The translations under genes were made by a program, and so were the position numbers. A stretch of 64,000 nt of DNA, taken from contig NZ_JAUCBP010000006.1 in assembly GCF_030362855.1 (NCBI RefSeq), positions 262,329 through 326,328 on the forward strand, written 5' to 3'. The DNA comes from Neoalteromonas arenosi. GTDB taxonomy: Bacteria > Pseudomonadota > Gammaproteobacteria > Enterobacterales > Alteromonadaceae. Below are positions 34,432 to 42,327 of this stretch, piece by piece; within the stretch, counting starts at the first letter, position 1, and each line of letters opens with the position of its first letter. The notes under the pieces were generated by a model. The model searched no databases. It saw only the letters and a program-made list of their open reading frames with translations, and was not told the DNA's origin.

Positions 34432-35793
34432 TTAAGCTTGCTCCGTCTCTGCGTGCGTAGCAATGATACCCGCAGTTTGCTCATCTAATACGTGAACAAT
34501 CGATTTACTGCGAGAAGCTACGATGCTGTGCATAAGGATTAATGGCAGCGCTGCGATAATACCCTGTGCCGTTGTTACCAACGCCATTGAGATACTACCC
34601 GCCATCATGCGTGGGTCACCCGTACCGAATAGTGTGATTGTTTGGAACGTTGCAATCATACCTAATACCGTACCTAGTAGACCTAGTAATGGAGCGATAG
34701 CCGCGAAAATCTTAATGACATTGATACCAGCTTCAATACGCGGTAACTCACGTAAAATCGCTTCGTCCAATTTCAATTCTAAGTTTTCTGCATCAGCTGT
34801 TTTGTTCTCGTGATAAACCGCCAAGATACGACCCAGTGGGTTTGAGCTTGATGGGCTGTCAGGGTTGTTTAGCTGAGACTTAATCTTACCGCCAACCAAG
34901 GTCAAGGTGATTAGCTTGTAAAGACCAATTAGAAGGCCAATAGCTAGCATACCGGTAATGACATAACCTACCACGCCACCCGCGTGATAACGCTCAGACA
35001 ACGTTGCTTTTTGCTTCAACAGACCAAGAATTGAACCGCGAGATGGATCGGCATAGAAAGGTACAAGGCCAGAATTCGCTCCACGTAGAGCAAACGCAGA
35101 ATCCACTAGGTAACCGTCTGGTTGACGGCCCAACGGTTGTACTGCATCGTTCTCGTCGTCATACACCAAGTAGCCTTCATCACCGATTAGGTTGAAAGTA
35201 CCAACACGAACAACTTCTTGAGTGGTTGTTCCACCATCAAGGCTAACAACCTCGGTGGTGAATCGAGCAACCTGACCAGACTCAGTCATTTCGGTTTGCA
35301 GTGCAAACCATAGGTCTTCTAACTCACCAATATTTGGTAAACCTTTAGACTCTTCTGACATACGAGCAAGGAACTCGTCACGGCCAGGATACTGTGCACT
35401 AACGATAGATGTAGCAATTCGACCATAAGCTTCTGAAGACGCTTGACGCACAACACCGAACATCTCACCTAAAGTACCTGTTGCGTTATCAAGTTCGATT
35501 TCTTTTTCAGTTAGCGTCGTTTCGTTGTCTGCGAACTGTTGCGCAAGACGATCGCCACGCTCCTGTTCAGCACGCAACTCGGCTTCGGCGCGACGTAAAA
35601 GCGCTTGCTTGTCAGCGCGCTCTGAACGAAACTCTGCTTCGCGCTGTTCGTTAATTCGCGCTTGTGACACGCGATTTTGTTGAACTTCTTCCAGAAGCTC
35701 TTTAAGCGTCTTTGCTTCTTGAGCAACTGCGCCCGTTGTAGCCAATACTGAGACAGTAGCGGCTGCTAGTAATGTTTTTAAAACGTTTTTCAT
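34432..35793 (-). CDS. ttpC: TtpC, MotA/TolQ/ExbB protein with periplasmic coiled coil
   Basis: 453 residues. Signal-like helix MKNVLKTLLAAATVSVLATTGAVAQ, a charged coiled coil at about 30-110 (RINEQREAEFRSERADKQALL), a periplasmic domain to about 265, then an ExbB-type three-helix part with AGINVIKIFAAIAPLLGLLGTVLGMIATF and GSISMALVTTAQGIIAALPLIL. In Vibrio TtpC is essential for TonB2 function. Spacing to the DUF3450 gene (6 bp) and exbB places it in the same operon. Confidence 0.92.
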   Translation of the reverse strand: MKNVLKTLLAAATVSVLATTGAVAQEAKTLKELLEEVQQNRVSQARINEQREAEFRSERADKQALLRRAEAELRAEQERGDRLAQQFADNETTLTEKEIELDNATGTLGEMFGVVRQASSEAYGRIATSIVSAQYPGRDEFLARMSEESKGLPNIGELEDLWFALQTEMTESGQVARFTTEVVSLDGGTTTQEVVRVGTFNLIGDEGYLVYDDENDAVQPLGRQPDGYLVDSAFALRGANSGLVPFYADPSRGSILGLLKQKATLSERYHAGGVVGYVITGMLAIGLLIGLYKLITLTLVGGKIKSQLNNPDSPSSSNPLGRILAVYHENKTADAENLELKLDEAILRELPRIEAGINVIKIFAAIAPLLGLLGTVLGMIATFQTITLFGTGDPRMMAGSISMALVTTAQGIIAALPLILMHSIVASRSKSIVHVLDEQTAGIIATHAETEQA

Positions 35794-35799
35794 TACCGA

Positions 35800-36573
35800 T
35801 TACTCCGCTGCTTTGATTGGTAGTTTGATAAGATCAGCAGGAATAATGCCCTGTGCCATCTTAACTGCATCAACAACAGACTTGAGGTACTCATCACCTA
35901 GCTGTTCCCATTTACGCGCATCGTTGTCCCAAACCCACGCTGTGGTTTGATCTAGCGAGAGTGCTAACAACGCAGTACGGCCTAAGTTGAAGAAATCAAC
36001 CGTTACTTCAGTACCGTTGTCATCCAACTTACCTTGGTATGACTGAATGCGTGTGCCGTACTCGTTTTCAATTTGATAAGCTTCGATCACCTGACGGAAC
36101 TGCTCTGAAACAGTAACGTTAGAGTTGCTCATGATATCGCGCAAGCGCTGAACACGCTCTTTACGCTCAACAAGATTGATAGGAATATCGAGGTCGATAA
36201 ACTTATCAAGACTGTCAATCATGCGGAACATTAGCGGCACAATACCTTGCTTAGTCTCTTCGATACTATCGATTTGACGTTGAAGAGAGTCTATTGCGCG
36301 CTGTTGGTCTGCTACCAAACCCGCTAAGTAATCGTTGTAAACTTTTAAGTTTTCAGTTTCATCAACAACCCCGCGATACTCAACGAGCAATTCTTGAGAT
36401 TGCTCAAACAGGGTATTAATTTTTTCTTGAGATTTTGCAGCATCAGCTTGGATTTTAAATTCTTCAGAATGAAGATCGTTCAGCGGATCTGCAGAGACAA
36501 TGGCGCTACTACCGAGTGCAAAGGCACCTAGTACGGCAGAGGCAATAAGAGTTCTCTTGCTCATATTGGACAT
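35800..36573 (-). CDS. DUF3450 periplasmic coiled-coil protein
   Basis: 257 residues from ATG 36573 (MSNMSKRTLIASAVLGAFALGSSAIVSAD, a signal peptide). The mature protein is a long helix (AAKSQEKINTLFEQSQELLVEYRGVVDETENL...QRAIDSLQRQIDSIEE) followed by a globular part ending AWVWDNDARKWEQLGDEYLKSV. DUF3450 genes accompany ttpC in TonB2 clusters (VC1548-like in Vibrio). It may regulate or brace the energiser; the biochemical role is unknown. It is first gene of the six-gene operon. The longer frame to 36618 lacks a ribosome site. Confidence 0.9.
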   Translation of the reverse strand: MSNMSKRTLIASAVLGAFALGSSAIVSADPLNDLHSEEFKIQADAAKSQEKINTLFEQSQELLVEYRGVVDETENLKVYNDYLAGLVADQQRAIDSLQRQIDSIEETKQGIVPLMFRMIDSLDKFIDLDIPINLVERKERVQRLRDIMSNSNVTVSEQFRQVIEAYQIENEYGTRIQSYQGKLDDNGTEVTVDFFNLGRTALLALSLDQTTAWVWDNDARKWEQLGDEYLKSVVDAVKMAQGIIPADLIKLPIKAAE

Positions 36574-36919
36574 AGTTCCCAACCAATTTTCTTGTTCGAA
36601 TCCTCGCAGGACAATCACACATACAGCGAGGGGCTATTAAACCGTTAGTTATATTTTGATAGATGTAAGCGATCGAAAATCGCCCACGACTTGCGGATGG
36701 TCACATGGAAGTAACAACAAAGTCAAGTTGGCTGGGACTAAATGGGGGTAAATGTAACGTATTATTAACTAAACAAGTGAATGAGTATGCGGTGTAGCGA
36801 ACAGGTCCTGCCAGCACCGTCATACTTTTAACAATTCGTAACATTAGTACAGGTGAAATACACACTTTTTTTACTATCATTTACTGCATCAACCAACTGC
36901 TTCAAATCGAGGGACTAAA
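36574..36919. other. Divergent intergenic region, TonB2 operon / Sel1 gene
   Basis: About 345 bp that must contain the promoters of the TonB2 operon (minus) and the Sel1-like gene (plus). A small dyad GCGAT-CGAAA-ATCGC lies at about 36669-36683. I could not recognise a convincing Fur box or any RNA gene. Confidence 0.45.
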
Positions 36920-37423
36920 ATGAAAGCATCGTCAATTAAAGCCATTGCACTTGCCGCTACGGTCACATTATTCAGCACTGTAAGTGTTAACGCTCAAGAG
37001 CGCACTCAAGAAGGGATGTGGATGTCTGTATACACAAATACAGTTGAACAAGGTTTGTACGCTCTAAATTCAAAAAACTATCAGAGAGCATTTGAAAAAT
37101 TACTTCAAGCGGCGAAATGGGGCAATAAAGACGCACAATTTTACCTCGCACAAATGTACTTGAATGGCTGGGGCATGGATCCCGATTACCAACAAGGTTG
37201 GCTGTGGTTCAAAGTCGCATTAGAGCAACGTACACAGGAGTGGCGTGACGCTGAGCGTCAATTAACAGAAGCCTTACCTGCTGACTTTATCGCAGCAATG
37301 GAGCCATTCGTCGCAGAGCATATCGCTAAGTATGGTGCTGAGGCACAAGACTTGAGTTGTCGACAGCGTACTCGCGTCGGCACAAACATCAAGGAAATTA
37401 CCTGCGAGAAGCGCGCTTACTAA
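36920..37423 (+). CDS. Exported Sel1-like protein with C-terminal cysteine motif
   Basis: 167 residues with signal peptide MKASSIKAIALAATVTLFSTVSVNAQ. Sel1-type helix pairs occupy about 45-105 (YQRAFEKLLQAAKWGNKDAQFYLAQMYLNGWGMDPDYQQGWLWFKVAL). The tail has two cysteines in the frame C-RQRT-RVGTN-IKEIT-C. The same spacing (C-x4-R-[VI]-G-[ST]-N-x5-C) recurs in the lipoprotein at 40840-41115. It lies between the divergent TonB2 operon and an oxygenase gene and ends before a terminator. It is presumably periplasmic; function unknown. Confidence 0.85.
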   Translation: MKASSIKAIALAATVTLFSTVSVNAQERTQEGMWMSVYTNTVEQGLYALNSKNYQRAFEKLLQAAKWGNKDAQFYLAQMYLNGWGMDPDYQQGWLWFKVALEQRTQEWRDAERQLTEALPADFIAAMEPFVAEHIAKYGAEAQDLSCRQRTRVGTNIKEITCEKRAY

Positions 37424-37453
37424 TCGCGTAAAAATCAGTATACTCTGCGTAAA

Positions 37454-37474
37454 AAAGCCAGCATTACTGGCTTT
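37454..37474 (+). terminator. Terminator of the Sel1-like gene
   Basis: Stem AAAGCCAG / CTGGCTTT, loop CATTA, short A/T flanks. It sits between the Sel1-like gene and the oxygenase gene; the U-tract is weak, so partial read-through is possible. Confidence 0.65.
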
Positions 37475-37492
37475 ATTACGTAGAGCGCTAAT

Positions 37493-38050
37493 ATGAAATA
37501 CCACCCTAAATACCAAGTGTCGGTCGATGATCGCGATATTTACGTGTTCGATGATGTGTGCGGCACAGATGAAATCAATAATTTATACAACGGCCTTACA
37601 AATAGTGCCTATCGCAAAAATGAAGTTGCCCGCCCAGATACACAAGACTACAAACACTGGGCTGTGAATCTTAGTGAACAACAAATATTAGCTTTGCCGC
37701 TGTATGCCAATTTAATGAATGCGGTAGAGCAAGCGACCGGTAAACGCTACAAAGCTTATCGCGGCTACTGTAATCATTCAGCTTACGGTGACATGCTATT
37801 TACGCATACCGATTGTTTGCCGCAAAACGACGAAATGACAGCGCTCGTATACGTGTGCCCTAAGTGGGACATTGAATGGGGCGGTGAAACGTTATTTTTC
37901 AACCGTGACGACGACTGTGCATATGCATGCACACCTAAGCCGGGCCGTGTCGTCGTGTTCAATGGCGCAATAAAACACGTCGGCCGCCCCCCAAACAGAA
38001 TCTGCTACGCGCCTCGATATACGCTAGCATTTAAGCTTGAACCCGCATAA
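37493..38050 (+). CDS. Fe(II)/2-oxoglutarate-dependent oxygenase (small)
   Basis: 185 residues. The iron facial triad is visible as FTHTDCLP (His105, Asp107) and IKHVGRPP (His162), with a downstream arginine (PRYTLAF) for 2-oxoglutarate. The segment EWGGETLFFN is the usual strand before the second His. It has no signal peptide. It oxidises or hydroxylates an unknown protein, peptide or small molecule. It is convergent with the TPR-oxygenase gene, the stops being 1 bp apart. Confidence 0.85.
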   Translation: MKYHPKYQVSVDDRDIYVFDDVCGTDEINNLYNGLTNSAYRKNEVARPDTQDYKHWAVNLSEQQILALPLYANLMNAVEQATGKRYKAYRGYCNHSAYGDMLFTHTDCLPQNDEMTALVYVCPKWDIEWGGETLFFNRDDDCAYACTPKPGRVVVFNGAIKHVGRPPNRICYAPRYTLAFKLEPA

Positions 38051-38051
38051 T

Positions 38052-39845
38052 TCAGTCGGCTGGTACCATATCAAACGCTATGGTCAGACGTCGTTCGCCA
38101 CGGGTAAAAGGCCGAGTACCATGCCACATGAAAGACGGAAACAGAACGAGCGTCCCACTTTCAGGTTTGATGACATAGTCTGCGGGTAGGTCGAGTTGAT
38201 CAATCTCGGGTTTACCAAATTGCAACCAACCTTCCCCGCCGGCATCTACCGCGGGCGGTATATCGACGTAAAACACGCCACTTAACCAACCTTGTGGGTG
38301 AAAATGTGACGTGTGAAATCCATCGACTTTTAAATTGACCGACCACGAACCGGTAAACGATAACGCTTTACCAACATGGCGTAGAAATGGGTGTTGAACA
38401 TTTTTTGCTTGCGCTTGAGTAAACGCATTTGCTCGCTCCATAATCCACGTCTTAAGCTCCTGAATTACCGGCTCAGGGTCGTCAAATATATCTTCGTAAG
38501 TTTGCGTGCCACCGCGCAAAGACTGACCAATTGGATGCTGGGAGTTAGCGTGCATATGCTCTAATTTGTCAATCAGCCGAGGTATAAACCCAGCTGGCTT
38601 GCAACTTAATATCGACGAAACGTTTACTAAGTCATAATCACAAAGCTGATGGTATTCTCGCTCTGCCTTTTCAATCTTTAGCGCCGTTGAATATAGCGTC
38701 CACCAACCTTGGTCATCGGTTTCGCGGCGCTGCAGCTTGCGGTAAATATTCAGCGCGGTTTTGCCGTCTCCTAACGCCAGCGCAATATAGCCTCGCTCGT
38801 TCTCTATCGACACTGATGGTGGTCCTTTACTCGAGGTAACCGCTGTTCGGATAGCAATTTGCGCTTCCCCAAGTCGGTTACATAACCGGTGATGTCTTGC
38901 AACAAACATCATGAATGTCGGGTCAGACTGCCACTTGCCTACACCAGCCTCGATCACAACTTGAGTTAAATCGAGTTGCTCTGCATTGAGAAGCAGGTCC
39001 AATGCTGCTATGCACAGTTCATAACTCGCATGCGTATTACGCACTGCAGACATTAACTTAGCAAAGGGCTCTTCGATGCCAAGAGACCAGCGCACATGAG
39101 CATACTCAATCTGTAAACTTGCATCTAACGGCGCTATGGCAATAGCTTTTTCATAAAAGACTATAGCTGCATCATGTTGTTGAAGTAGAACGTGATTTGC
39201 TGCTAAGTTAATAATGACGTCAACATTATTTGGCTCAATCTGTACAGCCTTTTCGAGTAGCGAAATAGCATTTCGATAGTTTTGTTTTACACGCAATAAG
39301 CTAGCGTACTGTAGGTACAACTTTATTCCCCAAGGACTGGGAAGCCGTATTAACAGTTGTTGATAAATAGACTCAGCCTCACCTAACTTATCATTTTGCT
39401 GGAGAGCACTAGCCAAACCCATTAATAACTGAGGGTCATCAGGGCGGGTTTGTAACGCTTGTCTATAGCTCTTTTCCGCTAAGGTAAATTGTTTTTTTAG
39501 TGAATATGCACGCGCTAAGTTGATGTACCCATCCAAAAATTTAGGATCAATTTGCAAGGCCTTCTTAAGCAAGTTAATCCCATTGTCAAACTCGCCGATG
39601 GCTATCAGTAAATTTGCATGGCCATTTAATACGAAAGGGACGGTTGCAAAACGCTTGCTTAAATTGCGATAAACTTTGTTCGCCTGTGACAGATTGCCAG
39701 AATGGCGCAGAGCATTGGCATAACATACCCCACTTTGAGGATCACACTGTTTAACGCCAAGGGAACTCTCGAACTGCTTGATAACCCATTCATATTGGCG
39801 CTGTTGATACAGTTTAATGATCTGTTGTGTTATAGGATTTTGCAC
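38052..39845 (-). CDS. TPR-repeat / 2-oxoglutarate oxygenase fusion
   Basis: 597 residues, GTG start with AGAGAG about 9 nt upstream. Residues 1-400 are tetratricopeptide repeats (ALQIDPKFLDGYINLARAYSLKKQFTLAEKSYRQALQTRPDD). The C-terminal 100 residues are a 2OG-Fe(II) oxygenase of the type annotated 2OG-FeII_Oxy_5: TSHFHPQGWLSGVFYVDIPP (His514/His516) and MWHGTRPF (His575) with a following arginine. The TPR part probably binds the protein substrate. It starts 4 bp after the AspH-type gene, so both are co-translated. Confidence 0.9.
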   Translation of the reverse strand: MQNPITQQIIKLYQQRQYEWVIKQFESSLGVKQCDPQSGVCYANALRHSGNLSQANKVYRNLSKRFATVPFVLNGHANLLIAIGEFDNGINLLKKALQIDPKFLDGYINLARAYSLKKQFTLAEKSYRQALQTRPDDPQLLMGLASALQQNDKLGEAESIYQQLLIRLPSPWGIKLYLQYASLLRVKQNYRNAISLLEKAVQIEPNNVDVIINLAANHVLLQQHDAAIVFYEKAIAIAPLDASLQIEYAHVRWSLGIEEPFAKLMSAVRNTHASYELCIAALDLLLNAEQLDLTQVVIEAGVGKWQSDPTFMMFVARHHRLCNRLGEAQIAIRTAVTSSKGPPSVSIENERGYIALALGDGKTALNIYRKLQRRETDDQGWWTLYSTALKIEKAEREYHQLCDYDLVNVSSILSCKPAGFIPRLIDKLEHMHANSQHPIGQSLRGGTQTYEDIFDDPEPVIQELKTWIMERANAFTQAQAKNVQHPFLRHVGKALSFTGSWSVNLKVDGFHTSHFHPQGWLSGVFYVDIPPAVDAGGEGWLQFGKPEIDQLDLPADYVIKPESGTLVLFPSFMWHGTRPFTRGERRLTIAFDMVPAD

Positions 39846-39849
39846 TGAG

Positions 39850-40794
39850 TTAACTCTCTTTATCTAGACCGGCGAGTTGGCCAAAACGAGGTTCCCATGA
39901 TGAATAAATGCGCATAAAATGCTGCACGAACTGTCTCTCTTCTACGCTAAGATCTGGATGCCACAAGTCAAAAATTAGCACACTACGCGTCGTCGTGGCC
40001 GCATTTTTAGCTGAATGTAAAAATGAGTCATCAAATATCATGACCTTAGCATCATCGCTCCAAGTGAACACCTCATCCCCTGCTTTCAGCCACGCTTTGT
40101 CGGACACACATAAAGGAATATGTGCCGTCAACTTTACGTTGCTGATACCGTAATGCGGCGGGATGTAGGCGTCAGACTCTAACACCGAAATAAAAACCTC
40201 AGGCGCGAATGGTGGACAATTAGGTATTAAATCGTGTTTGAAGCAATCGAGAAATTCTGTAGGAAAAGCTTCAGATGCGGGTTGTCGTTTTCCACCCGTG
40301 ATTAAATGCTGCGCTTGCCATGTATGCCGCAAGTCTTGCCATTGCGCTTGCTGGGGAACCGAGCCGATGTGATCAACGTAACTGACCGCATGTTCGTTAA
40401 CTGGTGCCTGTAGCTGCGAGAAAGACCGTCCAACTACCGAAAGTAAAGAGTTTAGCTCACAGAAATCTTCAAGTGAATAAAACGGTTGCGCGCGCAAGCC
40501 GGGAAAATAAAAAAAGCTCGGTTGTTGTAGTGGATTTGCAAAGGGCACCGAACGCAGCCCTACAAAATTCTCCAAAGCGGCTAAATTACGCGCACTCTTG
40601 CCAATAAATGGCCGCACCAAATCGTATAATCGTTTGCGTGCCAAACTACCCGCATTCTGCCGATGAACAGCAGGCCACTGCGTAGCATTCACAGTCAACG
40701 ATGCGTTCCAATCAGCGTAGAGTTCTAGCGCAGTATCATAATCGCGTTGCGCTAACGCATGCTGAATTTTTGATTCGAAGTTAATTGAATTCAT
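39850..40794 (-). CDS. Aspartyl/asparaginyl beta-hydroxylase family protein
   Basis: 314 residues from ATG 40794; the frame opens two codons earlier at a TTG. The cupin part reads AYIPPHYGISNVKLTAHIPL and FDDSFLHSAKNAATTTRSVLIFDLWHPDLS. It has the two-histidine iron site of the AspH group, with Gly where other oxygenases have the Asp of HxD. An N-terminal helical repeat region occupies 1-110. It probably hydroxylates Asp or Asn in a peptide or protein. It is co-translated with the TPR-oxygenase. Its ATG directly follows a terminator and has no Shine-Dalgarno sequence. Confidence 0.88.
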   Translation of the reverse strand: MNSINFESKIQHALAQRDYDTALELYADWNASLTVNATQWPAVHRQNAGSLARKRLYDLVRPFIGKSARNLAALENFVGLRSVPFANPLQQPSFFYFPGLRAQPFYSLEDFCELNSLLSVVGRSFSQLQAPVNEHAVSYVDHIGSVPQQAQWQDLRHTWQAQHLITGGKRQPASEAFPTEFLDCFKHDLIPNCPPFAPEVFISVLESDAYIPPHYGISNVKLTAHIPLCVSDKAWLKAGDEVFTWSDDAKVMIFDDSFLHSAKNAATTTRSVLIFDLWHPDLSVEERQFVQHFMRIYSSWEPRFGQLAGLDKES

Positions 40795-40798
40795 ACAC

Positions 40799-40825
40799 AA
40801 AAAAACGCCCCGCAGGGCGCTTTTT
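40799..40825 (-). terminator. Terminator between lipoprotein and AspH-type gene
   Basis: Stem CGCCC / GGGCG with a four-base loop and A/T flanks; on the minus strand seven T follow. Only four bases (GTGT) separate the T-run from the ATG of the AspH-type gene. Confidence 0.85.
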
Positions 40826-40839
40826 AAAAAATTAGGCTA

Positions 40840-41115
40840 TCACTCGCCATCAGCGCCGCTAGTCATGCTGCCACGTTGAATACGCAGCATGCCTTCACGA
40901 CCTGCTTCTTCTTGTGCTGCACGCTCTTCTGCAGTGCGACAAACTCGCGTCATCATGTTTGAGCCAATGCGCTTTTCCATTTTGCACACTACGCCGTCAT
41001 CGTCTTCTACTGCAGCTACTCTTTGGTCACTGTCACTTGAAGAACGCGAAGCTGAAGTAGTGCTATTACAGCCAGCTAAAACCAAAAACGCTGCCAAAAT
41101 CATTAAATATTTCAT
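40840..41115 (-). CDS. Small lipoprotein with C-x4-R-[VI]-G-[ST]-N-x5-C motif
   Basis: 91 residues from ATG 41115, overlapping the upstream oxygenase stop as ATGA. MKYLMILAAFLVLAGC is a lipoprotein signal with lipobox LAGC (Cys16). A serine-rich linker follows, then a compact motif C-KMEK-RIGSN-MMTRV-C with RTAEERAAQ. The motif has the same spacing as in the Sel1-like protein at 36920-37423 and resembles the TGSRI-x-C-x-T motif of many small exported proteins of unknown function (recollection). The long frame to 41193 lies inside the upstream gene. Confidence 0.85.
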   Translation of the reverse strand: MKYLMILAAFLVLAGCNSTTSASRSSSDSDQRVAAVEDDDGVVCKMEKRIGSNMMTRVCRTAEERAAQEEAGREGMLRIQRGSMTSGADGE

Positions 41116-42260
41116 TTGAGATTTACCTTCTTTGGATACACAACACGACCATAGTGTGTTGCTGATTCTCGGATCCATCGGGTGAGGACCCACTTTGTTC
41201 CCTTTTCCACTGGCGCACCAGCATGATAAGAATCAAGCTCTACATTACCATCTTGTGTTAGATTATTAAATACCAAGACATCGCCAATTGCCGCTTTTAT
41301 CTTTATTCCCAATTTTGGAAACACCGTTTCACCACCGCTGTAGTCATCGGATAAATACGTAATAGCTGTGCGTATTCTTTGCCCGCCGTCAGTAAGGATT
41401 TGATCAAATTGAGGCCCTTGGCCAACTATCGCATCATAATGTGGTTTATATTCCTGACCTGATTGGTAGCGCAGCAAGTTCATTGACTCACCGCGAGAAC
41501 GACAAACACCGGTCAACGTCTCGAGTACATCATCAAGCTCGAGCACAAACCAATCTATATGCTCGGGAGTCACATGAACGATATAACTCGTTCTAACCTC
41601 ATTGCGAATCCCCTTACCCGTGTGAGGATCATGCACCATAGACGGCTGCATCATTGGGCCCAAGCGCAACTTCATATAGGCACTTGCCAATTTGCTACAT
41701 ACATTTTTGTATAAACGTATGCCACAGCGTTCCATACTTAGCTCAGTCACACATTCCGCCCTAGTGCGCCACTTCCACAGCGCCGACGTAAGCAAAGGCG
41801 ATAATTCCTCTGCCGTATACGACTTCATAGGTGAAGGTACATGTTCAGTACACCCCAAATCCACAATTAATTGCGGAACGAGTTTATCGATCATGCCTAT
41901 AAATGGGTTTTGCGGAAATTCATCAAGGGTAAGGTGCGCCAAAACGAGTAAAGATTCTATATGCCCCCTACTACCTTCTAGGTACAGGTCATTAAGATCA
42001 TCAATCTCGAGCTCTTCGTCAGTAAAAAAGGCTTTTAACGTTATTAAGCGATGCAAGGTACCGGGTACGCCCTTGTGCCACTGCTTGCGCAAAAAATCAA
42101 ATGCAACACTAGCATCTTCGCGAAAATATTGCTCGGCCAAATACAAAGTACCCATCGGATGACCAGCATCCGCGGCTTGCTGCAGCGCATGATTAGCGCC
42201 TACGCTGTCTTGTTCGGCAAAACATTGCATTGCGCGTTGGAAGAAACTTTCACCATTCAT
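41112..42260 (-). CDS. Sel1-repeat / prolyl-4-hydroxylase-type 2-oxoglutarate oxygenase
   Basis: 382 residues. The N-terminal 100 residues hold Sel1-like helices (NHALQQAADAGHPMGTLYLAEQYF). The C-terminal 150 are a P4H-type catalytic domain with Fe ligands YKPHYDAIV (His274, Asp276) and DSYHAGAPV (His346), plus the 2-oxoglutarate lysine in EKGTKWVLTRWIRE (about 356). It probably hydroxylates proline or a related residue in a peptide or protein. It has no signal peptide and is translationally coupled to the lipoprotein downstream. A terminator separates it from the TonB receptor upstream. Confidence 0.92.
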   Translation of the reverse strand: MNGESFFQRAMQCFAEQDSVGANHALQQAADAGHPMGTLYLAEQYFREDASVAFDFLRKQWHKGVPGTLHRLITLKAFFTDEELEIDDLNDLYLEGSRGHIESLLVLAHLTLDEFPQNPFIGMIDKLVPQLIVDLGCTEHVPSPMKSYTAEELSPLLTSALWKWRTRAECVTELSMERCGIRLYKNVCSKLASAYMKLRLGPMMQPSMVHDPHTGKGIRNEVRTSYIVHVTPEHIDWFVLELDDVLETLTGVCRSRGESMNLLRYQSGQEYKPHYDAIVGQGPQFDQILTDGGQRIRTAITYLSDDYSGGETVFPKLGIKIKAAIGDVLVFNNLTQDGNVELDSYHAGAPVEKGTKWVLTRWIRESATHYGRVVYPKKVNLK

Positions 42261-42284
42261 TTACTACTGTATTCCATATAAAAA

Positions 42285-42310
42285 AAAAGCCTCTCTTTCG
42301 AGAGGCTTTT
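42285..42310 (-). terminator. Terminator of the large TonB receptor gene
   Basis: Stem AAAAGCCTCTC / GAGAGGCTTTT with loop TTTC; on the minus strand it ends in a long T-run. It follows the receptor stop (42328) by 18 bp and lies just upstream of the P4H-type gene. Confidence 0.92.
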
Positions 42311-42327
42311 AGCTTACTAAGAAAATC

